DNA of 32,893 nt. Origin: Clostridia bacterium (GTDB lineage: Bacteria > Bacillota > Sulfobacillia > DUSP01). The position numbers and the translations under genes were made by a program. Location of the stretch: the NCBI GenBank assembly GCA_012842575.1, contig DUSP01000020.1:1-32893 (forward strand), given 5' to 3'. This document shows positions 1 through 9,796 of the stretch, piece by piece (the stretch's first letter is position 1; each line of letters opens with the position of its first letter). The notes beneath the pieces were generated by a model. That model ran no database searches. It saw only the letters and a program-made list of their open reading frames with translations, and had not been told where the DNA came from.

Positions 1-796
1 CGATGGCGTCCTGAAAATTGCCGATTTCATCCACCAGGCCTACTTCCTTCGCTTGGCTCCCCGTGAGTATCCTTCCGTCCGCGATGGGCTTGAGTTCTTC
101 CAGGCTCATTCCGCGTCCGTTAGCCACCGCCTCCAAGAACTGCCTGTACACGGTGTTCACTAGTTCTTCTAAGATACGGCGCTCTTCCTCCGTCATAGGT
201 CTCGTACCTGACCCTATGTCCTTATGCGGACCGCTCTTGATGGTTTCCTCTCGCACTCCTATTTTTCTGTAAAGCTCCTCAACGTTGGTGACGCTCATTA
301 TAGCGCCGATGCTACCGGTGATGGTCCCGGGGTTGGCCATGATCATATCCGCGCCCGCGCTTATGTAGTACGCCCCCGACGCGGCCACATCGCCCATGGA
401 GACTACCACCGCTTTTCCGGCGTCCTTCAATTTCTGTATTTCCCGGGAAATCTCCTGAGCGGCCGGTGCGCTCCCCCCGGGGCTGTTAACTCTCAGGACT
501 ACAGCCCTTACGGAAGGGTCGTCCGTGGCTTCTTTCAAGTAGGCTACGACGTCGTCCGAACCGGTGGTCACTCCGAAGAGGCCCGACGAGGACGTTCCTC
601 CCGATATGATCCCGTCGATGTATATGATTCCGATGGTTGGCACCCGAGCTCCGATGGACGCCAACCACCCCGTCCCAACGGGGACACCCGCCGCGCCCAC
701 ATCCAACAGGAAGCCGAGGATCACGGATCCTCCCACCAGGATCCCTATGAGAATTAGCACCCCTTTTCGGCCCAATCGCCTTTTTATAAACCTCAC
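1..796 (-). CDS. sppA: Signal peptide peptidase SppA, 36K type (3' end outside window)
   Basis: Membrane-anchored serine protease that degrades cleaved signal peptides. It opens with a basic N-terminus and one hydrophobic segment at about residues 13-31. The family signature VVLRVNSPGG lies near residue 100. Ser140 in the AASGAYY motif is the expected nucleophile, and a Lys exactly 52 residues later, in SGPHKDI, matches the Ser/Lys spacing of the Bacillus enzyme. The GTG start at 796-794 follows a GGGAGG ribosome binding site nine bases upstream. The frame is open to the window edge at about residue 265, and only the extreme C-terminus is missing. It follows pyrG on the same strand after a 94-bp gap, which contains two near-identical 14-base direct repeats (about 835-862) and no clear terminator, so cotranscription is possible. 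Identification is firm. Confidence 0.93.
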   Translation of the reverse strand, partial: MRFIKRRLGRKGVLILIGILVGGSVILGFLLDVGAAGVPVGTGWLASIGARVPTIGIIYIDGIISGGTSSSGLFGVTTGSDDVVAYLKEATDDPSVRAVVLRVNSPGGSAPAAQEISREIQKLKDAGKAVVVSMGDVAASGAYYISAGADMIMANPGTITGSIGAIMSVTNVEELYRKIGVREETIKSGPHKDIGSGTRPMTEEERRILEELVNTVYRQFLEAVANGRGMSLEELKPIADGRILTGSQAKEVGLVDEIGNFQDAI

Positions 797-890
797 CGGG
801 GTATTCCTCCCTTTGCGCTTTCGGGGGTACCGCTAAGAAAACTTCCTATAAGAAAATTCCCTAAATGATGACGGGCAAATCGCGCCCCAT

Positions 891-2567
<1,677 letters not shown>

Positions 2568-2576
2568 TCAAGCACC

Positions 2577-2632
2577 TTATAGATGCTTTGTAGGTGTTTA
2601 TAGGCGTAGATTATAGATGTAGATATAGACGC
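2577..2632 (-). repeat. Seven-copy YCTAYR-type heptamer array in the pyrG leader
   Basis: On the coding strand of pyrG this AT-rich stretch reads as seven consecutive variants of TCTATAA (TCTATA, TCTACA, TCTATAA, TCTACG, CCTATAA, CCTACAA, TCTATAAGG) spaced about 6 to 13 bases apart. It sits 60-115 bases upstream of the TTG start, in a spacer otherwise without a gene (2517-2705). I see no classic hairpin with a U-tract here. The array could be repeated protein-binding sites, a promoter region rich in -10-like sequences, or decayed tandem repeats. Confidence 0.5.
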
Positions 2633-2705
2633 TTTACATATACAGACGTACATATCGGTCGAAAACACATAGGTGAAAGCGGGCTGGCTCCGGTTGTCCG
2701 GCCGC

Positions 2706-3149
2706 TTACTCCCAGTCCGAACTGCCCTTTTCGTCCCACGAAGCTTCGTCCCCTTCTTCCTCGCGCGGTGCGGGTTCTTCTTCAACGGGCTCCGCAGGCT
2801 CTTCCTCCCATAGTCTCACGTGTTTCGGCTTGGGCCTGGGCAAAACGGTCAAAGCCGGTCTGGAGGTGAACATGGGCCTCCCTGACCCTGACACTCTTTT
2901 CGCCCGCTCTCTTAACATCCACCTGCCCCCTGTGTATGCGAAACGAGTGTCGAGGTTCATTTCGGTGTGAAGGCGGGCCATCCTGGCCGGTCGTTCCTCC
3001 GGACCCACCCCTTTTGCGTCCATCACGCGGGTCAAGAGATCCCTGCTCGAGATACCCTCGTGGTTTTCTTTCAAGATCTCGTAGGCAACCTCGATATCGG
3101 GTCGCTCAGGCCGTTCCCCGGCTGCCTCTTCAATCTTACCCTCCGCCAC
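2706..3149 (-). CDS. rpoE: DNA-directed RNA polymerase delta subunit
   Basis: Small acidic RNA polymerase accessory subunit of Bacillota that affects promoter selectivity and enzyme recycling. The first 85 or so residues form a HARE-HTH winged-helix domain (DIEVAYEILKENHEGISSRD, then LHTEMNLDTRFAYTGGRWML, which matches the LNIDGRF..W.LR block of the Bacillus protein). The C-terminal third is a disordered acidic tail rich in Glu and Asp. An ATG at 3155 lies only two bases after the GGGAGG ribosome binding site, too close to work well. I therefore prefer the in-frame GTG two codons later (3149), at eight bases. It lies 35 bp downstream of argS and precedes pyrG, the same rpoE-pyrG order as in Bacillus. 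The linker between domain and tail (about residues 88-115) is basic, unlike typical delta. Confidence 0.88.
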   Translation of the reverse strand: MAEGKIEEAAGERPERPDIEVAYEILKENHEGISSRDLLTRVMDAKGVGPEERPARMARLHTEMNLDTRFAYTGGRWMLRERAKRVSGSGRPMFTSRPALTVLPRPKPKHVRLWEEEPAEPVEEEPAPREEEGDEASWDEKGSSDWE

Positions 3150-3184
3150 CTTCATCCCCTCCCAGGTCAGTACTGGGTATGTTT

Positions 3185-5113
3185 TTACATGCGCTCCGGC
3201 GCACTCACGCCAAGAAGCCTCAGGGTGTTTCGTAAAGCGATCCCGGCCCCTTCGACCAAGAGGAGGCGTGCCGCCGTCAGTTCAGGATCGTTCCCCAACA
3301 CCCTGCACTGCGTATAAAAGACGTGAAACGCCGATGCGAGCTCCGTCGCGTACTTCGTCATCCTGTGGGGCTCCCTGGCAAGGGCCGCACCCAGTATTTC
3401 CTCCGGTAAATCCGCGATTTTCCTCATCAATAGAAGTTCGCTCTCTTCGCCGAGCAGGTCCAATCTCGCACCCTCTAAAGAGGGCTTTGGGATTCCTTCC
3501 TCGGCCGCTTGCCTGAAAATACTTGCAATCCGCGCACTCGCGTATTGGACGTAGAAGACGGGGTTTTCCTGCGTCTGGAGTTTCGCGAGATCTATATCGA
3601 AGTCAAGGTGACTCTCGGGAGCGCGCATCAGGAAAAAGAACCTGGCCGCGTCTTTTCCCACCTCCGTCAAGAGGTCGGACATGGTCACGAACTCACCCGC
3701 CCTCTTCGACATCCTCACGGCCTCGCCGCCCCTGATAAGCCTCACGAGCTGCACGATCAGCACCTCAAGGGCGTTCTCGGGGTAACCGAGAGCCTGTATG
3801 GCGGCTTTCATACGGGCGATGTAGCCATGGTGATCAGGACCCCATATGTCGATGACGGTCTCGAAGCCCCTTTCGAACTTGTTTCGATGATAGGCGATGT
3901 CAGGGGCAAGGTACGTGTATTCTCCGTCCTGCTTCTTTAGAACCCTGTCCTTATCGTCGCCAAAGGCTGTAGACCTGAGCCAAAGGGCGCCTTCGTTTTC
4001 ATAAACGTAGCCGCGCTCCCTAAGGGCTTCGATGGTCTCCTCGACAGCGCCGGCATCGTGAAGGCTCTTTTCGCTGAACCATACGTCAAAGTGCACGCCG
4101 TAATCAGCAAGTACCTTTTTGTGGCTCTCGACGATCTTTTCCACCGCGTAGCGCGCGAAGAACCGATGCCGCCACGACTCCGGAACGTACGAGTCGTCGT
4201 CGCCCCACCCGCTATAACCGCTACGGACGGTGGGGCCGCGATGATCGCCACGACCCCCGCGACCCCCGCGACCCGGCAGTAGCGCATCGCCTTTTTCTCT
4301 TATGAGGTCGCGTGCCATTTCCACCAGGTACTCCCCCGGGTAACCACCCTCGGGTATCTCAGCCTCTATACCGAACTCCTGTAGATACCGGGCTTCAAGG
4401 GAGCGCCCGAGGAGATCCACCTGGTTCCCCGCGTCGTTGATATAGAACTCGCGTTCCACTGAAAAGCCGCAAGCGTCGAGGAGGTTCGCCAGGGTGTCCC
4501 CTACCGCCCCGGCCCGTGCTTGGACCACCACCATGGGGCCTGTGGGGTTAGCGCTGATGAACTCCACTTGAACGCGGCGCCCACGGCCATATGACGTCCT
4601 CCCGTACTGTTCCCCTTCGCGTAGGGCACGAGAGAGGGCCTCAAGGAGCCACGCCTTATTGTCGAGGAAGAAGTTGATAAAGCCCGGACCGGCCACTTCG
4701 ACTCTCTTTATGTAGGTTCCCTTCGTGTCGATGTTTTCCACGATGGTGGACGCCACCGCCCGCGGGTTCTTCTTGGCGCGCGACGCCAGGACCATCGCTA
4801 TGTTCGTGGCAAAATCGCCGTGGGCCGGATCTTTAGGGACTTCGAGTGGGACATCGAGCTCCGCGTCGATATCGTAATCGTCGTAATGCGTTCTGGAGTC
4901 CGCACGGTAATGCGTTCTTGAGCCCACACGGCTGAAACCCGGACCGCGATCCTCTATCAGCCCTTCTATGCCTTCAAGGGGATGACCTGGGGTTTTCTGG
5001 GCCGAAGATAGAGCCCGTTTAAAAGCGCGCCTGACGGCTTCCGCGATTTGCATTTTGATTTCCGCAGTGATACCCCTCTGGGGTACCGCCGTGGCCTTCG
5101 TTTCAGCATCCAT
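3185..5113 (-). CDS. argS: Arginyl-tRNA synthetase (class I)
   Basis: Charges tRNA-Arg with arginine in the cytosol. Family blocks are clear: VPKDPAHGDFATNIA, VEVAGPGFINFFL, VEFISANPTGP, EFYINDAGNQVDLLGRS, DIWGPDHHGYIARM, VRMSKRAGEFVT (KMSKS loop) and the C-terminal anticodon-binding helices to ALRNTLRLLGV. Oddly, where most ArgRS have HVGH (the class I HIGH motif) this protein has V195-V-V-Q198. There are two extra segments: residues 61-79, where SRTHY is duplicated, and a Gly/Arg/Asp-rich insert at about 274-308 containing GRGGRGGRG. An ATG at 5146 has no ribosome binding site; the ATG at 5113 follows AAAGGA, so I start there (642 residues). The gene lies 132 bp after speE and 35 bp before rpoE. 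Confidence 0.95.
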   Translation of the reverse strand: MDAETKATAVPQRGITAEIKMQIAEAVRRAFKRALSSAQKTPGHPLEGIEGLIEDRGPGFSRVGSRTHYRADSRTHYDDYDIDAELDVPLEVPKDPAHGDFATNIAMVLASRAKKNPRAVASTIVENIDTKGTYIKRVEVAGPGFINFFLDNKAWLLEALSRALREGEQYGRTSYGRGRRVQVEFISANPTGPMVVVQARAGAVGDTLANLLDACGFSVEREFYINDAGNQVDLLGRSLEARYLQEFGIEAEIPEGGYPGEYLVEMARDLIREKGDALLPGRGGRGGRGDHRGPTVRSGYSGWGDDDSYVPESWRHRFFARYAVEKIVESHKKVLADYGVHFDVWFSEKSLHDAGAVEETIEALRERGYVYENEGALWLRSTAFGDDKDRVLKKQDGEYTYLAPDIAYHRNKFERGFETVIDIWGPDHHGYIARMKAAIQALGYPENALEVLIVQLVRLIRGGEAVRMSKRAGEFVTMSDLLTEVGKDAARFFFLMRAPESHLDFDIDLAKLQTQENPVFYVQYASARIASIFRQAAEEGIPKPSLEGARLDLLGEESELLLMRKIADLPEEILGAALAREPHRMTKYATELASAFHVFYTQCRVLGNDPELTAARLLLVEGAGIALRNTLRLLGVSAPERM

Positions 5114-5159
5114 CCGTCGCTCGATCCTTTCGTGAAAACACCGCATTCTTGGGCCAAGG

Positions 5160-5303
5160 CCCCCTTACCAAAGATCCGTCACCGAGGGCCCGTCACAGAC
5201 CGCCCATGCCGAGAGCCCGCTATCAAGAGCGCGTTACAAGGTCTTTTATGGACTTCTGTAACGTCCTTGATGAGCTTCAGTAAGGTCCTTGACGAACTTC
5301 GGC
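5160..5303. repeat. Tandem repeats across the speE 3' end and argS leader
   Basis: Three adjoining 22-bp units occupy 5238-5259, 5260-5281 and 5282-5303, each reading roughly AAGGTCCTTGATGAACTTC plus three bases; any two share 16 or 17 of 22 positions. To their left, 5160-5237 contains looser repeats of about 14 bases with consensus TCACCGAGGGCCCG. Because 22 is not a multiple of three, the repeats change reading frame within the last codons of speE. No T-box features or terminator are visible in this argS leader. Confidence 0.7.
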
Positions 5304-6124
5304 AGCGCAAAGCACGCGGCATGGACCTCCGGCGTCCAGTAGCGGACCAACAGGCCCGATGCGTCCGCACGCCTGCGGGCGTCGGCCAGCCGATCCGGAT
5401 CTAGGGGATCGTACCGCTTTGAAGCCAGGGTATAACACCAAAGGCCCGATTGGTAGGTGGGCGTGCTGCCCAGATAGAGCCGGACGATCGGAAAGAGTGT
5501 CGAAAGTGCCCCGTACACTCGCGATACCACGTCGGCGTTAATAATGGGCGACTCCGTTTGGGTACAGAGGATCCCGTCGGGTTTGAGGGCTCTGTAAAGG
5601 TCAGAATAGAACTCCTTTTCGAATAGTGCCCGAGCCATGCCTATCGGGTCGGGGGCATCCACTATGACGACGTCGTAGGAGGATTCCTTTCCTTTCACGT
5701 ATTTCGTCCCGTCTGTGAAGGTGATCGATACTCTGGGATCCGAAAATCCCACCGAGAGCGCCGGAAAGAACGCCTTCGAAGCCTCGACCACCCTTTCGTC
5801 GAGTTCCGCCACCTCGAGGCTCACCACCGACGGGTGCTTTAGTATCTCGCGCGATGAGCCGCCGTCGCCTCCTCCCACCACTAAAACCCGTTCCGGATGG
5901 GGGTGGGTCAGCATCGGCACATGCACGAGCATCTCGTGGTACATGAACTCATCCGCATCGGTTACCTGGATTATTCCGTCCAAGGTGAGAACTCTGCCGC
6001 AGTGGGAGGTTTCGAAAACCGCGAGATCCTGGTAAGGGGTTTTTTCGACGTGAAGGGTGCGTTCGACACGTAAACTGAGGAGAAGACCATCGGCCTGTCT
6101 TTCCGAAAACCACATTTCCGGCAT
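5246..6124 (-). CDS. speE: Spermidine synthase (polyamine aminopropyltransferase)
   Basis: Transfers the aminopropyl group of decarboxylated S-adenosylmethionine to putrescine or a related diamine. The N-terminal beta-strand domain starts with MWFSERQADG. The Rossmann domain has the nucleotide signature VLVVGGGDGG (about residues 80-89), the acidic VAELDERVV strand end and the catalytic-region VIVDAPDPIG. The active-site loop QTESPI and the family's GLWCYTLASK block follow. An upstream in-frame GTG at 6193 has no ribosome binding site and would add an atypical N-terminus; the ATG at 6124 fits the family start. The last 17 or so residues (from FVKDL) are encoded by the 22-bp tandem repeats and look like an added tail. 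It is divergent from the PBP gene and heads the minus-strand speE-argS-rpoE-pyrG-sppA series. Confidence 0.95.
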   Translation of the reverse strand: MPEMWFSERQADGLLLSLRVERTLHVEKTPYQDLAVFETSHCGRVLTLDGIIQVTDADEFMYHEMLVHVPMLTHPHPERVLVVGGGDGGSSREILKHPSVVSLEVAELDERVVEASKAFFPALSVGFSDPRVSITFTDGTKYVKGKESSYDVVIVDAPDPIGMARALFEKEFYSDLYRALKPDGILCTQTESPIINADVVSRVYGALSTLFPIVRLYLGSTPTYQSGLWCYTLASKRYDPLDPDRLADARRRADASGLLVRYWTPEVHAACFALPKFVKDLTEAHQGRYRSP

Positions 6125-6279
6125 TCTGAGTAGATCACAACCTTTCCTTCGCCAGCCGACGCTATAAGTGAGGCAGTAATTGCCCGATCTCACAACGTTT
6201 ATACTACCATACGAGCCGGTGAGTGGGAAGATTGCGACGGGAAAGCGGAAAGGTAGTCAACCAGAAGGGTGCGGGACGG

Positions 6280-8364
6280 GTGACGACTAAGAAGGGATTG
6301 ACGGGAAGGCGGCTTTTCGGGCTCTGCGTGGTCGCGCTCCTTGCGGGGATGGTGTCCTTTGCCGCCCTCGTCCTCATTACACCGCTCCCGCAACCGGTGG
6401 TTCCCACAGCGACAAAGGTCTACGATAGAAAAGGCGAACTGGTGGCCAGCGTGTTCGTGGAAAACAGAATCGAAATCCCCTTCTCCGAAATGCCCCAGCA
6501 CTTGAGGGACGCCGTCGTCGCCATAGAAGATTACCGCTTTTATCAGCATCTCGGCATAGATCCCGTCGGACTTGCGAGGGCACTGTACCACAACATCCGC
6601 GCGGGACGGGTAGTGGAAGGCGGAAGCACCATCACCCAGCAACTGGCCAAAAACTTGTTCTTGACCCCCGAACGGACCTTGAGGAGGAAGTTCCTCGAGG
6701 CGGTGCTCACGGAAAAGCTCGAGATACGGTACTCAAAGGACGAGATCTTAAAAATGTACCTAAACACCATATACTTCGGGGAAGGGGCCTATGGGGTGGA
6801 AGTAGCCTCCCAGACCTATTTCGGAAAACACGCCAGGGATTTGGATCTGGCAGAGAGCGCGCTCCTCGCCGGGCTCATCCGTAGCCCTGAGACGTATAGT
6901 CCCTTCAAGAACCCCAAAGGGGCTAAAGCGAGGCAACATATGGTGCTCGACCGGATGGTCGAGGTCGGTTACATAACGCGTGAGGAGGCACAAAGGGCCA
7001 AAGCAGAGGAGATCGAATTCGCCGAAAAGTCGGTCACCAGGAACTTCGCCCCTTACTTCGTCCAGTACGTGACAGACGTGGTGAGGAGGATCCGGCCGGA
7101 TATAACCGAAGCCGACCTCGCGCGAAGCGGGTTTGTCATACGCACCACCCTCGACCTCCGGATGCAGCGTGCCGCTCAACGGGCACTCGACGCCGGACTC
7201 GGGCAGGGTACACCCGACCAAAGGGGAGTGAGGCAGCCGCAGGGGGCGCTGGTCGCCATTGATCCGCGAAACGGAGAGATCAGGGCCATGGTGGGCGGTA
7301 GGAGCTTTTTTGAAAGCACCTGGAACAGGGCGGTATTGGCAAGGCGGCAACCGGGGTCGGCCTTCAAGCCGTTTTTATATGCGGCCGTTCTTTCGGCCGG
7401 ATACCCGCCCACCAGCCGTCAGATGTGCGCTCCTGTGAGCTTTCCAGGAGGGAAGCCAGGAGAGGTTTGGACGCCCACGGATTATAGGGTGGACTATCAC
7501 TACAGGGAAATGACGATTCGGGAGGCCATTAAGATATCCGACAACGTAGTGGCGGCTAAGTGGGCGAGTATCGTGGGTCCCGGGCGCATCGCGCGCTTCG
7601 CCAGCGCCATGGGCATAAGGAGCAGGCTTGATATAAATCTGTCTCTTGCATTGGGAACCTCGCCTGTGACTCCGCTCGAGATGGCCGCAGCGTACGCGCC
7701 GCTCGCCAACGGAGGGATCTATTTCGAGCCTACTGCCGTCATCGAGGTAAAAGGCCCGGGCGGGGAGGATTTGATAGGCGGGGGCGGCGTGACGGTCCCG
7801 CGAAAGAGCTACCGGGCTATAGACGAAAGCACGGCTTACGTTCTCACCAGCCTAATGAAAAGCGTGCTCGAGCCCGGAGGGACGGCAGGACACGTGGGTT
7901 GGCGCCTCGGAAGACCCGCAGCCGGAAAGACAGGTACAACTGACCTTTACAGGGATGCTTGGTTTATCGGGTATACCCCCGACCTGGTGGCGGCGGTCTA
8001 TGTGGGTAATGACGATGTGAGTAAACCCGTGGGTAGATCGGGTGGGAGCATCGCCGCGCCGATATGGGCGGACTTCATGGTGGAGGCGCTGAGGGGCGAA
8101 CCGCCCCGCGATTTCCCCATGCCTCCGGGAGTCGTGGTGGAGCGGGTGTGCTCGGTGACTGGGCTCAGGGCAGGGCCTACCTGTCCTTCCTATGACGAAG
8201 TGTTCATCAGAGGTACCGAACCCGCAATGGAGTGTCCCGGTTTTCATTGGTGGGCAGACCAGACAACAAGCGGGGATGAAGGCGAGGGCGTGAGTCCTGG
8301 GACCGGCGAGGCTGGCGAGGCGGCCGTAGAAGGTGTACGCCCACACCGTCGGTCTACACGTTAA
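6280..8364 (+). CDS. Class A penicillin-binding protein, PBP1A family
   Basis: Bifunctional peptidoglycan polymerase, membrane anchored with catalytic domains outside. From the start chosen here, a single transmembrane helix spans about residues 12-32. The GT51 glycosyltransferase domain follows with catalytic Glu83 in VVAIEDYRFYQHLGID and the GGSTITQQLAKN motif. The transpeptidase domain has S360-A-F-K363 (RQPGSAFKP), S420-D-N422 and K550-T-G552. The C-terminal tail (after about residue 635) includes two cysteines in VCSVTGLRAGPTC and ends in a Gly/Glu-rich stretch. A GTG at 6223 lacks a ribosome binding site; the GTG at 6280 follows AGAAGGG at ten bases, so it is preferred, but the choice is not certain. 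It precedes htrA and is divergent from speE. Confidence 0.95.
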   Translation: MTTKKGLTGRRLFGLCVVALLAGMVSFAALVLITPLPQPVVPTATKVYDRKGELVASVFVENRIEIPFSEMPQHLRDAVVAIEDYRFYQHLGIDPVGLARALYHNIRAGRVVEGGSTITQQLAKNLFLTPERTLRRKFLEAVLTEKLEIRYSKDEILKMYLNTIYFGEGAYGVEVASQTYFGKHARDLDLAESALLAGLIRSPETYSPFKNPKGAKARQHMVLDRMVEVGYITREEAQRAKAEEIEFAEKSVTRNFAPYFVQYVTDVVRRIRPDITEADLARSGFVIRTTLDLRMQRAAQRALDAGLGQGTPDQRGVRQPQGALVAIDPRNGEIRAMVGGRSFFESTWNRAVLARRQPGSAFKPFLYAAVLSAGYPPTSRQMCAPVSFPGGKPGEVWTPTDYRVDYHYREMTIREAIKISDNVVAAKWASIVGPGRIARFASAMGIRSRLDINLSLALGTSPVTPLEMAAAYAPLANGGIYFEPTAVIEVKGPGGEDLIGGGGVTVPRKSYRAIDESTAYVLTSLMKSVLEPGGTAGHVGWRLGRPAAGKTGTTDLYRDAWFIGYTPDLVAAVYVGNDDVSKPVGRSGGSIAAPIWADFMVEALRGEPPRDFPMPPGVVVERVCSVTGLRAGPTCPSYDEVFIRGTEPAMECPGFHWWADQTTSGDEGEGVSPGTGEAGEAAVEGVRPHRRSTR

Positions 8365-8428
8365 GCGATGCGGACGGCCCGTTCAGGTTTTTGTAACAGA
8401 TAGTTCACAAACCTTTTCATCCGGGAGG

Positions 8429-8457
8429 TTGGACTTTATGGGAGGACGCTATAGAAT
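8429..8457 (+). promoter_or_regulatory. Sigma-A-type promoter for htrA
   Basis: TTGGAC (8429-8434), a 17-base spacer and TAGAAT (8452-8457) lie about 43 bases before the htrA start. The element fits a housekeeping -35/-10 pair, which suggests htrA can be transcribed independently of the PBP gene. It lies in the 135-bp spacer between the two genes, which shows no clear terminator. Confidence 0.6.
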
Positions 8458-8499
8458 CGACTCTGTAGGAGGGTATCCGTCTCGAAAGAGGTGAGTTCC

Positions 8500-9786
8500 A
8501 TGAGCGTCGTCGATCATGACCTTGCGCGCCGGAATCGCGGCATTTGGTCCTTTATCCTCGTAGGTTTCGTCGCGGGGCTAATCGCCGCTCTGGTGGTCGG
8601 TATAGCCATGCCGATCTTCTTCCCGGAGGTAGCAGCATACTGGGTCGAAAAGGGGGTTCAGGCAGGGCTTTTGCCCGGGGAAGCCGGACGCCAAATCGGC
8701 TCGGCCCGGAGTTCACAGGCCGGCACATCGCAACCACTTGGTGGCGGATCTCCTCAAAACAGTAGCGGCTCTGCGTTTGAAAGGCCGGCCGGAGCCGATA
8801 GGGCCTCGTTAGGTTATCCGGAGAACGCCTACCCCGCGGTCTACGCCGCCGAGAGAGTGGGCCCGGCCGTAGTGGGCGTTGTGAACAGGGCCAGGGTGCT
8901 TGACTACTTCAGCGGCCGTGCGAGAATCGTGGACCAAGGATCCGGTTCGGGCGTGGTCATAGACGAACAGGGCCATATCGTCACCAACTATCACGTTGTA
9001 GAAGATGCCGCCGAACTGGTGGTGGTTTTCTCAGGCAAAGATGGGACGAATATCAACGTTCCCGCCGATGTGGTCGGAGTTGACCCCGCCACGGACTTGG
9101 CGGTCCTGAAAATAGATCCCGCGAAAGTGGGCTACCCCCTCGTTCCGGCCACTTTCGGCGACTCCGACCTCCTGAAAGTGGGGGAACCGGTGATAGCCAT
9201 AGGCAACCCAGTGGACATGGAATTCCAGCACTCGGTGACGGCGGGTGTCATAAGCGGTCTTAACAGGAAGATCTCTTACGGCGAACGCACTTTCCGCCTC
9301 ATACAGACCGACGCGGTTATAAATCCTGGAAACAGCGGCGGCCCGCTGGTCAACATGGACGGCGAGGTCATCGGCATAAATACCATGAAGATAAACCTGC
9401 CCAAGGTTGAGGGGATGGGCTTCGCGATCCCGTCCAATACCGTAAAGCCCATAATCGCTGAACTGATGACCAAGGGTAGGGTCACACGGCCGTGGCTCGG
9501 TATCGGAGTCGTCGACAAGGAACGCGCCGCTTTATACGGGATTAACATCGAAAGAGGCCTTTACGTCGGCGAGGTTACGCCCGGCGGCCCCTCAGCGAGA
9601 GCAGGCGTCCGGACCGGTGACGTCGTCGTCGCGGTCAACGGCAAGCAAGTGAACTCTTACGCCGATCTGCGCTCCGCCGTTGAGGAACACAAGGTCGGAG
9701 ATACGGTAGACCTCACCATCATACGCGGCGGCAAGACCATCAAGGTCCGCGTGACGTTGGGTGAGATGCCGGCGACGGCGGGCTAA
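8500..9786 (+). CDS. htrA: HtrA/DegP-like trypsin-type serine protease with PDZ domain
   Basis: Membrane-tethered quality-control protease acting outside the cytoplasm. One transmembrane helix (about residues 16-38) is followed by a low-complexity Ser/Gly linker to about residue 100. The S1C protease domain carries His165 (TNYHVVEDA), Asp199 (DPATDLAVLKID) and Ser279 (NPGNSGGPLV). A single C-terminal PDZ domain covers about residues 340-425 (GLYVGEVTPGGPSARAGVRT). The GTG at 8491 lies inside the ribosome binding site AGAGGTGAG, so the ATG at 8500 is the real start. It converges with murA, leaving only 10 bp between the two stop codons. In Bacillus an HtrA-family gene closes the wal cluster; here it lies next to the cluster in opposite orientation. 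Confidence 0.95.
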   Translation: MSVVDHDLARRNRGIWSFILVGFVAGLIAALVVGIAMPIFFPEVAAYWVEKGVQAGLLPGEAGRQIGSARSSQAGTSQPLGGGSPQNSSGSAFERPAGADRASLGYPENAYPAVYAAERVGPAVVGVVNRARVLDYFSGRARIVDQGSGSGVVIDEQGHIVTNYHVVEDAAELVVVFSGKDGTNINVPADVVGVDPATDLAVLKIDPAKVGYPLVPATFGDSDLLKVGEPVIAIGNPVDMEFQHSVTAGVISGLNRKISYGERTFRLIQTDAVINPGNSGGPLVNMDGEVIGINTMKINLPKVEGMGFAIPSNTVKPIIAELMTKGRVTRPWLGIGVVDKERAALYGINIERGLYVGEVTPGGPSARAGVRTGDVVVAVNGKQVNSYADLRSAVEEHKVGDTVDLTIIRGGKTIKVRVTLGEMPATAG

Positions 9787-9796
9787 GTCCAGTCTT

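Noticed and set aside
5114-5245. T-box leader before argS
   Set aside because: No specifier loop, AGGGTGGNACCGCG-type T-box sequence or terminator; the region is made of short repeats.
9787-9796. Terminator between convergent htrA and murA
   Set aside because: The gap is only 10 bp and no hairpin with a T-run spans it.
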